From an unidentified eubacterium SCB49 (GTDB lineage: Bacteria; Bacteroidota; Bacteroidia; Flavobacteriales; Flavobacteriaceae): DNA of 64,000 bases. The notes beneath the pieces were generated by a model. The model was not told the DNA's origin. It searched no databases and worked only from the letters and a program-made list of their open reading frames with translations. This document shows, piece by piece, positions 48,233-55,774 of this stretch. The stretch lies in the NCBI GenBank assembly GCA_000170815.1, contig ABCO01000001.1, positions 434,001 to 498,000 of the forward strand. The letters are read 5' to 3'. The position numbers were made by a program, and so were the translations under genes. How positions within the stretch are numbered: position 1 is the stretch's first letter; the number at the start of each line of letters is the position of its first letter.

Positions 48233-48932
48233 TAGCAGCGTTTTTAGCAAGTACTTGTTGTACTTTAGTGTCGTCTATTATTTGTCCGTCTTTTAGGTTG
48301 ACGATACGTTTTGTCATTTGAGCAATGTCATCTTCGTGGGTAACGACAAGTATGGTTTTTCCTTCGTCATTAATCCCTTGAATGAGTTCCATAACTTCGT
48401 ACGATGTTTTTGTGTCTAGTGCACCTGTAGGCTCATCTGCAAGTAATACTTTTGGGTCACTGGCTAATGCTCTGGCGATAGCTACACGTTGTTTTTGACC
48501 TCCAGAAAGTTCATTAGGGAGGTGTGTTGCCCATTGTGCTAAACCTACTTTTTCTAGATAATGCATCGCTTTATCTGTGCGCTCTGCACGTTTTACACCT
48601 TGATAGTATAAAGGCATGGCGACATTGTCTAATGCTGTTTTGTAATTGATAAGATTAAATGATTGAAATATAAATCCTAAAAATTTATTGCGGTATTGTG
48701 CTGCGATTTTTTCATTTAGGTTACGAATAGATTTTCCGTCTAAGGTATAAGAACCTTCGTCTGCTTCATCAAGCATTCCAAGAATGTTAAGCAAAGTAGA
48801 TTTTCCAGAACCTGAAGATCCCATTATAGATACCATCTCACCTTCTTTTACATGAAAGTCGATGCCTTTGAGCACGTGAAGGGAGTTAGTTCCTGTTTTG
48901 TAAGATTTGTGAATGTTCTGTAAGTCAATCAT
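48225..48932 (-). CDS. MacB/LolD-type ABC transporter ATP-binding protein
   Basis: 235 residues from the ATG at 48932 (MIDLQNIHKSYKTG), preceded by a TATTTTG -7-like element; a reading from 48974 adds 14 residues that match nothing in the family. Walker A is GSSGSGKST, the signature LSGGQKQR, Walker B VLLADEPTGALD, and the H-loop His is in VVTHE. It powers the two permeases downstream and is first in the seven-gene efflux-tsaB operon. Confidence 0.96.
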   Translation of the reverse strand: MIDLQNIHKSYKTGTNSLHVLKGIDFHVKEGEMVSIMGSSGSGKSTLLNILGMLDEADEGSYTLDGKSIRNLNEKIAAQYRNKFLGFIFQSFNLINYKTALDNVAMPLYYQGVKRAERTDKAMHYLEKVGLAQWATHLPNELSGGQKQRVAIARALASDPKVLLADEPTGALDTKTSYEVMELIQGINDEGKTILVVTHEDDIAQMTKRIVNLKDGQIIDDTKVQQVLAKNAANV

Positions 48933-49127
48933 ATAAATGGTAAATTCATTGCAAAATAACAAACTGCTTGTCATTACAATGTGAAATGTTTGTTAAGACT
49001 TTTTTAAAGCAATTGCTTAGTTAAAAGACTCTACTGTTAAGACCAAATAATCAATAATTTGTTACAGTTATATGTCGATAAAATTTCAGAAGTTATAAAA
49101 GAATAGGTTTTTCTAATGTAGAATCCT

Positions 49128-49367
49128 TTATTGAGAAGAAGTTTTTTTGTTTTGCTTGGCTTTTTTAATGGTTCTGTAAACAGCAAAGACAACACCACCA
49201 ACTAATAGGTATGGGAAGATCATTAAATATACAATACCGTTGTTAATTCCTGCTGCCATCCCGCCATCTGTATCGCTTTCCAGTACTGCGCGACACATGG
49301 CACATTGGGCTTCTGCTGGTAAGTTAAAAAGAATAAAAACTACTGTTATGGCGAGAATACGTTTCAT
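49128..49367 (-). CDS. small exported membrane protein with CxxC
   Basis: 79 residues. A cleavable signal peptide (about 1-20, LPAEAQ) is followed by CAMCRAVLESD, a CxxC pair at the mature N-terminus, and one TM helix (about 45-66) with a Lys-rich C-terminus. I do not know a named family. It lies 1 bp after the DUF420 gene in a unit with SCO, so a role in metal or thiol handling for oxidase assembly is possible but inferred. Confidence 0.75.
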   Translation of the reverse strand: MKRILAITVVFILFNLPAEAQCAMCRAVLESDTDGGMAAGINNGIVYLMIFPYLLVGGVVFAVYRTIKKAKQNKKTSSQ

Positions 49368-49368
49368 A

Positions 49369-49899
49369 TTAATAGTATGGTGAGATCATAAAGTAAATAA
49401 TAACTCCTGTTACTGCAACGTATAACCAGATTGGGAATGTGATGCGAGCAATTTTTTTGTGCATTTTAAAGTTTCTGGAAATGGCACGTACATAAGTGAT
49501 TAATACAAATGGGATTACTGTGATTGATAATAAAATATGACTAATTAGTAAGAAAAAATAGACAGTTCTTATAGCGCCCTCACCTCCGTATGGTGTAGAT
49601 TCGCTCGTCATATGATACACAACATAAAGCACTAAAAAAATGACAGATAATACAACGGCAGATTTCATAAAAAGCTCGTGTAGATATCGTTTTTCTTTTT
49701 TGATCATTACAAGTGCAAGGATTAAAAGAACAGCGGTCATTGCGTTTGTTGTAGCGTAAATAGGAGGTAAGAAACCTAGGCGTTCTACACCTGGGATTTT
49801 AACCATAAACAATACAGCTACAGCTACCGGTATGATAATAGATAATACCCAAATCCAAAGGGTATATTTTTTCTCTATTTTTTCTGAAGAATTTGACAT
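49369..49899 (-). CDS. DUF420 membrane protein
   Basis: 176 residues, five TM helices (about 13-35, 42-62, 75-97, 110-135, 150-172). It resembles DUF420 proteins (CtaM/YozB-like), which in Firmicutes are needed for heme-copper oxidase function. Histidines sit at helix ends (YVVYHMTSES, LLISHILLS, FKMHKKIARI). It is directly joined to the SCO gene (no gap), which supports an oxidase-assembly role. Confidence 0.88.
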   Translation of the reverse strand: MSNSSEKIEKKYTLWIWVLSIIIPVAVAVLFMVKIPGVERLGFLPPIYATTNAMTAVLLILALVMIKKEKRYLHELFMKSAVVLSVIFLVLYVVYHMTSESTPYGGEGAIRTVYFFLLISHILLSITVIPFVLITYVRAISRNFKMHKKIARITFPIWLYVAVTGVIIYFMISPYY

Positions 49900-50595
49900 T
49901 TATAGTATTTTTTTTATGTCTTCTATAAGCATATCTATTCCTTCTTGCTCAAGACCGTTATAATATATGAGAGGGTTTCCGTTTTCGTCAATTCTAGAAG
50001 TTACATTTCCGTCCTTGTCTATCAGTGCAAACATACCTGAGTGTTCAAAACCACCTTCTGCTTCTGGGTTTTCTGCAGCAAAAAGCTTAAAGCCCTCGTT
50101 GCTTAGTTTCATTATGTCTGTTTTGTCACCCGTTAGAAAATTCCAGTGAGGATGAGTTACATCGTAGCTATCAGCATATTCTTTTAATACTTCTGGCGTA
50201 TCATACGTTGGGTCTATACTAAAAGAGGCAATACCAAAGTCTTCTCTCTCTGCAAATGCATCTTGTACTTGTTGCATGTTTGCGTTCATGATAGGACAGA
50301 TACTTGGGCAAGTGCTAAAAAAGAACTCTACGACATACACTTTGTTTTTGTAGTCTGCATTAGTGATTGTATCGTTGTTTTGGTTTGTAAAAGAAAATTC
50401 GGGAACAACATTAAAAGTGGTCATATCGCCTATGCTTCTTCCTGTGAGACCTTTGCTTTCGTTTAGGCTGTCGCTAGACCTATTGCTGTCTACTGTGTTA
50501 CCATTTACGATACGGTCGTGAATTTTAGGTACAAATATGATGGCGAAAATAAGAATCACGATTGCTGTACCGAGGTAAGTATTTTTCTTATTCAT
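49900..50595 (-). CDS. SCO1/SenC family copper chaperone
   Basis: 231 residues. One N-terminal TM helix (about 7-24) and a periplasmic thioredoxin fold. The copper site is visible: Cys96 and Cys100 (STCPSICPIM) and His185 (FEHSGMF). SCO proteins load the CuA centre of subunit II. The start overlaps the stop of the preceding gene by one base. Confidence 0.95.
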   Translation of the reverse strand: MNKKNTYLGTAIVILIFAIIFVPKIHDRIVNGNTVDSNRSSDSLNESKGLTGRSIGDMTTFNVVPEFSFTNQNNDTITNADYKNKVYVVEFFFSTCPSICPIMNANMQQVQDAFAEREDFGIASFSIDPTYDTPEVLKEYADSYDVTHPHWNFLTGDKTDIMKLSNEGFKLFAAENPEAEGGFEHSGMFALIDKDGNVTSRIDENGNPLIYYNGLEQEGIDMLIEDIKKIL

Positions 50596-51260
50596 TATAT
50601 TTTTCTTTTAGGTTTGTCTTTACGTGCGTCCCTGTATTCTGCAAGAAGTACTTTTACATCATCACTCATCTTATTATTTATTTCTGCAATAATACTGGAG
50701 TCAAAACCATATAATATTCCGTTTTCTGCATCGTCATCATCATCACGGCCTCTTACGTTTCTGTCTTTATCAATGATAAATACGTAAGGGCTTGCGTTGT
50801 GGTTTTGTAGTTTTAAGTTTGTTCCTAACGAATTAAATACTTGTGTTATTTCTTCTGAAGTACCAAAAGCAAATTTCCATGCAGTTGTTGGAGCAATTTC
50901 TTCTATTTTACTTTTAAGGATTAAGGCTTGGTTACGCGCAGATTCTGGTAATAAAATTACAAATTGAAATTCTTCAAATTGATGATTTTTCTTGTAAATC
51001 TTATGTGCAAGGTTATATGCGTATGCTTTGTTTTCTAAAAGGTTATCTCCAAAAAAACCTAAAACGGTTATTCTGTCTTCTAGTTGTACGCTTTCACCTT
51101 GTAAATCTTTAAATGAAGAGATTTCCATGACATTTTCAGTAACAACAGGTAATTTACCAAAATTGTTTACCCCAGATGCAAAGAATAGATATACCGTAAT
51201 TGGAAGTAAAAAAAGTACTCCAAGTACAAGAAATTTAGGCTTTTGTGATTGTTGTTCCAT
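50595..51260 (-). CDS. SCO/thioredoxin-like membrane protein without cysteines
   Basis: 221 residues from the ATG at 51260 (a TTG three codons earlier overlaps the -7 box). One TM helix (about 10-30), then a thioredoxin-like domain parallel to SCO (MEISSFKDLQGESVQLEDRI, VLGFFGDN, ASPYVFIIDKDRNVRGR). There is no cysteine anywhere in the protein, so it cannot act as a redox or CxxxC copper protein. It is first in the SCO-DUF420-CxxC unit. It may be a degenerate SCO partner; function unknown. Confidence 0.82.
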   Translation of the reverse strand: MEQQSQKPKFLVLGVLFLLPITVYLFFASGVNNFGKLPVVTENVMEISSFKDLQGESVQLEDRITVLGFFGDNLLENKAYAYNLAHKIYKKNHQFEEFQFVILLPESARNQALILKSKIEEIAPTTAWKFAFGTSEEITQVFNSLGTNLKLQNHNASPYVFIIDKDRNVRGRDDDDDAENGILYGFDSSIIAEINNKMSDDVKVLLAEYRDARKDKPKRKI

Positions 51261-51266
51261 GGATTG

Positions 51267-51274
51267 CAAAAATA
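51267..51274 (-). promoter_or_regulatory. -7 box (TATTTTTG) of the SCO operon
   Basis: A perfect TAnnTTTG on the minus strand, 6 bp before the ATG at 51260. The leader would be almost absent. It shows that the SCO unit has its own promoter, independent of the acyltransferase genes upstream. Confidence 0.65.
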
Positions 51275-51363
51275 CATTGTAGTGACTGTTATTGCAACTA
51301 TTATTGGGGTATTATCAGTATTGATTCTTGATCTTGTAAAAAAGTATGAAAAATGTAATCACA

Positions 51364-52809
51364 CTACTCTATCTTTATTTTATAACCGGTATACTCATAA
51401 AAATATTTTTTTTCATTAGACTCTAAGACATGGATTATTTCGTAGTTTCCATCTAATAATAAATCTAAATCTATTGTTTTAGAATAAGTGCTATGCGAAA
51501 ATGCTTCTCCAAATTCTTTCGTTACTCTAGTATAATCTCCTTTAAATAAACGGTCAAAAATAAGTGCGAAATTATCATCTCGTTTTAATATGACAAACTT
51601 TTTTGCGCTCTTGTTGTCGATTTTTTTATTAAAAAAACACCCAGAAATTTTTAATACTTTGTCAGAGCGGTCAATGTATATCAAATCATTTTTGGAAGGA
51701 TCGTTTATGTAATTTAATTTATGAACAACACTGTTTAAGTCATCAGGTTTTTGATTAGGAGTTTTATAAATAAATTCTTCTACAAACTTTGGTGAGCCAT
51801 TTTTCTTTTCTAATTGAGGATATTTTTCTAAAATATAATCAGCAAGTTCACAAGAAATGATTGTAGTTCCTTTGTTGTTTAAATGTTGGTTAGAATTTAT
51901 TTTACGTTCGTTAATAATATAAGTTCTGTCTATGTTTTCTGGAGTTATTTTAGAACTCCATATACTCATATTTGGATATGGCTTTATATATTCTTTTAGT
52001 TCGTTTTGAACTCGACGATACCCTTCTACAGTTTGTGAAGTATACTCTTTATATACAGGGACTGTAATGAATAGTAAAGAGAAATTATTTTTTTGCGCAA
52101 GCTTATTTATTTTGTCTAGGTATGTTTTCTCTGTACTTGAGAGGTAGATTTGGTTATTCTTGAATTTAAAATTTGTATATTTTTCAACCTTATCTATATC
52201 AAGAATATCATATTTTTTAGGTCTCTTATAATAGATTTCTTCAGCCGTTAGTTTTGAAGATTGATCAATGTCTTTTTTCCATTTTGTTAAATTCTTCCAG
52301 TTTTCGTGAAATATAAATGTGTTTAAAAAATGATAAGGTGTTTCTTTTCCATAGGTTATAAACGCTTGCTCTAGTTTGTTAAAACCTGGCTTTTTACCGT
52401 AAAGTGTGCTTGCCTTAACAGGTGTCATTTTTCCATCTTTTAAGAAGTTATTATTTATAGGACTTGGAGAATACAAGGGCCAAGTTTCTATAACAATTAA
52501 TTTTGGAGAATGATATTTTAAAGATTCAATGATGTCGTAATACACATTTCCTAAATGGGTACCACCACCATGTACAACTGTATTGTTGATGCCTGTTTTG
52601 GCTTTAATTATAGCAGGCTCTATGCCTCTATATAAATGCGAACTTCCGAAAAAAACTATCTCATACGAGTCTTTTGGAGCGTCCTCTAGACTCATTACAG
52701 AGTTGATAAAAGGCTCGTTTTTCAGACGGTAATATTTTTTATCTATAAAAAATAGTAGAAGAAGAAAAATAATGCTAAAAATAACTGTTTTAAATAATAG
52801 CTGTTTCAT
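51364..52809 (-). CDS. SGNH-type acyltransferase partner (AlgX/AlgJ/DltD-like), cassette 1
   Basis: 481 residues. One N-terminal TM helix (about 6-22) leaves a periplasmic domain. The SGNH block I nucleophile is in FFGSSHL (Ser57), and the block V histidine is His308 in NQHLNNKG. The usual DxxH acid is not there: the residue three before His is Ser305. A C-terminal beta-rich domain (about 370-481) has no clear match. Partners of MBOAT proteins with this fold transfer acyl groups (usually acetyl) to sugars at the cell surface. The ATG overlaps the MBOAT stop by one base. Confidence 0.8.
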   Translation of the reverse strand: MKQLLFKTVIFSIIFLLLLFFIDKKYYRLKNEPFINSVMSLEDAPKDSYEIVFFGSSHLYRGIEPAIIKAKTGINNTVVHGGGTHLGNVYYDIIESLKYHSPKLIVIETWPLYSPSPINNNFLKDGKMTPVKASTLYGKKPGFNKLEQAFITYGKETPYHFLNTFIFHENWKNLTKWKKDIDQSSKLTAEEIYYKRPKKYDILDIDKVEKYTNFKFKNNQIYLSSTEKTYLDKINKLAQKNNFSLLFITVPVYKEYTSQTVEGYRRVQNELKEYIKPYPNMSIWSSKITPENIDRTYIINERKINSNQHLNNKGTTIISCELADYILEKYPQLEKKNGSPKFVEEFIYKTPNQKPDDLNSVVHKLNYINDPSKNDLIYIDRSDKVLKISGCFFNKKIDNKSAKKFVILKRDDNFALIFDRLFKGDYTRVTKEFGEAFSHSTYSKTIDLDLLLDGNYEIIHVLESNEKKYFYEYTGYKIKIE

Positions 52810-54281
52810 TAGAATTGAAAATAAATAAATTCTGCATCTTTTCCATCACCATAAACACCAAAAATAATAATAGTCATAACAATGACTAAATATAATGTCC
52901 ATCTAATTGGTAGAAACTGTTTCTGTAGTATTGAAAAAAGCCCAAAGGTGTTATGTATTGCTTCTGCAATGAGTAATAGACAAATAAATGAAGTTAGTAC
53001 TATAAATTCATTGATGGTGAAGCCAATAGTATATGTTTCAATATTCTTAAGGTCAGAAATTTTAAAATCTGTGATTGAAGACGAAATAATGGTGAAGGCA
53101 TTTTGCACACCATTTGCTCTAAAAAACACCCAGGCAAAACAAACAATCATAAAGATTAAAGGAATGTATAATACATTACACCATTTAGGGATTTGTTTCA
53201 GTAAAGAATGATTAGCTATTTTAGACTTTACGGGTAGTAATGCTTTTTCAGACATCAAAATGACACCGTGAATAGCTCCCCAAATAATAAATGTCCATGC
53301 AGCTCCATGCCAAAAACCACTGACCACAAAAACGATAAACAGGTTGGCGTAAGTTCTAAAATTTCCTTTTTTGCTTCCGCCTAAGGGGATGTATACATAA
53401 TCTCTAAACCAAGTGGATAGCGATATGTGCCATCTACGCCAGAAGTCTGTTAATGAAACGGCAAAATAAGGAGACTTAAAATTTTTCATTAAGTCAAAGC
53501 CCATGGTTCTTGCTGCCCCAATAGCGATGTCAGAATAACCAGAGAAGTCACAATATATCTGAAATGCAAATAACACAGTTGCTATGGCATAAGAAGTTCC
53601 ATTATGATCATCTACGTTGTTATATACTTCATTCACATAAATAGCTGCTCGGTCTGCAATAACCATTTTTTTAAATAAACCAAAAGCCATTAATAGCAAG
53701 CCGCTTCTTATTTGATTGTAGTTAAACTTATGAGTCTTGAAAAACTGTGGAAGAAGGTGTGAGGCTCTCTCTATAGGGCCTGCAACTAACTGAGGGAAGA
53801 ATGACACAAACGCAAAAAATGCAATAGCGTCTTTTGTAGGTTCAAGCTTGTTTCTATAGATATCTATCGTGTAACTAAGTGTCTGAAAGGTGTAAAAACT
53901 AATTCCAACTGGCAGTATGATTTGTAAAGTGGTTGCTTCTAATGTAGATCCAAACAGTCTAAATGTATTTACAAAACTTTCTATAAAGAAGTTAGTGTAT
54001 TTGAAATAACAAAGTAGACCAAGATTAAAAACTAAACTTATTATAAGTAATAGTTTACGTTTTTTCTTCACTTCGGTTTTAGCCATAGTCTTACCTATGT
54101 AAAAATCCAAGATAGAGCTTGCTGCAATTAAAAACAAGAAGCGCCAATCCCAAGAGCCATAAAAATAGTAGCTAACCACAAGTAGAAAAAAATTGCGGAG
54201 CTTTATTTTTTTTGCTACAATCCAGTATAGTATAAATACTATAGGGAAGAAGATGGCAAAGTCTATTGAGTTAAAAAGCAC
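52809..54281 (-). CDS. MBOAT family O-acyltransferase, cassette 1
   Basis: 490 residues starting at GTG (VLFNSIDF in sequence). Around eleven TM helices. The MBOAT signature is complete: PVGISFYTFQTLSYTIDIYR, FPQLVAGPIER, WRRWHISLSTWFRDYVYIPL with His285, and SGFWHGAAWTF with the catalytic His325. It resembles AlgI/DltB-type proteins that pass an acyl group from a cytoplasmic donor across the membrane. Residues 1-390 are nearly identical to the MBOAT of cassette 2 (only positions 116 and 382 differ); residues 391-490 differ at 26 positions. Confidence 0.95.
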   Translation of the reverse strand: MLFNSIDFAIFFPIVFILYWIVAKKIKLRNFFLLVVSYYFYGSWDWRFLFLIAASSILDFYIGKTMAKTEVKKKRKLLLIISLVFNLGLLCYFKYTNFFIESFVNTFRLFGSTLEATTLQIILPVGISFYTFQTLSYTIDIYRNKLEPTKDAIAFFAFVSFFPQLVAGPIERASHLLPQFFKTHKFNYNQIRSGLLLMAFGLFKKMVIADRAAIYVNEVYNNVDDHNGTSYAIATVLFAFQIYCDFSGYSDIAIGAARTMGFDLMKNFKSPYFAVSLTDFWRRWHISLSTWFRDYVYIPLGGSKKGNFRTYANLFIVFVVSGFWHGAAWTFIIWGAIHGVILMSEKALLPVKSKIANHSLLKQIPKWCNVLYIPLIFMIVCFAWVFFRANGVQNAFTIISSSITDFKISDLKNIETYTIGFTINEFIVLTSFICLLLIAEAIHNTFGLFSILQKQFLPIRWTLYLVIVMTIIIFGVYGDGKDAEFIYFQF

Positions 54282-54286
54282 TAAAG
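53116..54286. repeat. 1.17-kb direct repeat, copy 1
   Basis: About 99% identical to 56082-57252: I count 12 single-base differences by eye, of which two change the protein. The unit runs from codon 390 of the MBOAT gene to a few bases upstream of its GTG start. Confidence 0.93.
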
Positions 54287-54350
54287 TTTTTTTTGATTAT
54301 GTGGACTATAAAAGTACTATCAAACAACTGTTACTACAAGACAATTGGTA

Positions 54351-55772
54351 TTATTGTAAGATTAATTTTTGTTTGATAGGATGGAGTAAAAAATTATTTG
54401 AACTAGTGTTTTCTTCAATTAATATTAGGCTGTAATTACCTTTAGATAGTTGATTTTTTGGTAGGGAAATGTTGAACTTTACTTCGTTACTATTATTTGA
54501 TTTTTTCAGTTTTTCTATGTGTTTTGAGATAAAGACAAAATCTTCATCTTTTATAAAAGCCAACTGAATTTTGTTTTCTGAATTTGTTGGAGTAAAAGCA
54601 GATTTAATACTAATTGTTCGATCTTTTGGTATTGTTGAAATAGTATCATTTTTAAAGACTTCATATTTATTATTAAACTCTAAAATATTAATTGAATCTT
54701 TTGAAATCCTATTTTGCCAATCTGTATGATATAATATTTTTTCTGGTGTAATGTAATTGGTTTTATTGTAAGGTTGAATTGAGAAGTTTTCTTTGATGAA
54801 ATTTGCTGTGATATTAGTGGTTTTAATTATTCCTTTATAAGTTAGATGTTGATTTTCTGTAATGTGTTTTTCCTTAAGAAAATGAGTGTAATCTAATCCT
54901 TTAAATTTTTTATTTATATCTAGTGTATAAACGTTTTCATGTTTTGATGCAATTTCTTCTATTTCTTTACTTGTTTTTATAAAACCCTCCTCAACTGTTT
55001 TATAATGCTCGTCGTAGACCGGTACTGTGAGCATTAACAATTTAAAATCATATTCTTTAGATAGCTCAATTATTTTTGCCAAATATTGCTTTTCTGCATC
55101 GCTGATATACATTTTATCAGAATTGAAAGTTGCTTTTATACTGTCAAAAGCTTTTATATGAGTGGAGTCATATGACCTAAGCAATTTGATTTTGTTATGA
55201 ATATTTTCTTTAGCTGATAAGCCTTTTCGGTTTTTAATCTCTTTTTGCCATTTTTCTAGATTTTGCCATTTATCTTTATTGTCTATAAAACTTATGTTTT
55301 CTTCTAGTAGCCTATTGTTTTCTATACTTTCTTCAATATTTATCAAGCCAAACTTTTTAAAGTAGACTTCATTATATTGAGAGTATATTATTTCACCTGT
55401 TTTGTTAAAAGGGAGATTGTATACTCGACGACTACCAATAAGTGGCCAACATTCTATAATTACTAGTTTGGGTTTCTGATATGCCAATACTTCTCTTAGA
55501 TTATTGTACATTTCTACAATGCTAGTTTCGGCTATAGAGATGTTTAGAGTGCTTGTTTTACATTTGGCATCAATAATTTCTGTGTCAATACCTCTCATGG
55601 AATGAGAATTACCTATTATGATGATGTCAGCACTGTTTTTTGGTTGCTCGTATAATGATTTAAAAGCTAAAGCAGATGTAGAGTTAAAGTTGATCATATA
55701 ATAACCAAGACAAAATATAGTGGTTATTGCCAAGATTATAAAAAGTATAGATTTTATAGCGAGTTTTATCAT
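54351..55772 (-). CDS. SGNH-type acyltransferase partner, cassette 2
   Basis: 473 residues. N-terminal TM helix (about 7-27). Nucleophile Ser56 in IIGNSHSMRG; His309 in ENQHLTYKG, with Glu306 three residues before it instead of Asp. It shares with its cassette-1 counterpart only islands (PKLVIIECWPL against PKLIVIETWPL, the VPVY segment, NQHL) and is otherwise strongly diverged. It begins 2 bp after the MBOAT-2 stop. Transfer of an acyl group to a periplasmic or surface glycan is inferred from family and context. Confidence 0.8.
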   Translation of the reverse strand: MIKLAIKSILFIILAITTIFCLGYYMINFNSTSALAFKSLYEQPKNSADIIIIGNSHSMRGIDTEIIDAKCKTSTLNISIAETSIVEMYNNLREVLAYQKPKLVIIECWPLIGSRRVYNLPFNKTGEIIYSQYNEVYFKKFGLINIEESIENNRLLEENISFIDNKDKWQNLEKWQKEIKNRKGLSAKENIHNKIKLLRSYDSTHIKAFDSIKATFNSDKMYISDAEKQYLAKIIELSKEYDFKLLMLTVPVYDEHYKTVEEGFIKTSKEIEEIASKHENVYTLDINKKFKGLDYTHFLKEKHITENQHLTYKGIIKTTNITANFIKENFSIQPYNKTNYITPEKILYHTDWQNRISKDSINILEFNNKYEVFKNDTISTIPKDRTISIKSAFTPTNSENKIQLAFIKDEDFVFISKHIEKLKKSNNSNEVKFNISLPKNQLSKGNYSLILIEENTSSNNFLLHPIKQKLILQ

Positions 55773-55774
55773 AT

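Noticed and set aside
49010..49021. Palindrome AAGCAATTGCTT as a regulatory site
   Set aside because: Short AT-rich palindrome with no second copy in the window and no clear relation to a promoter.
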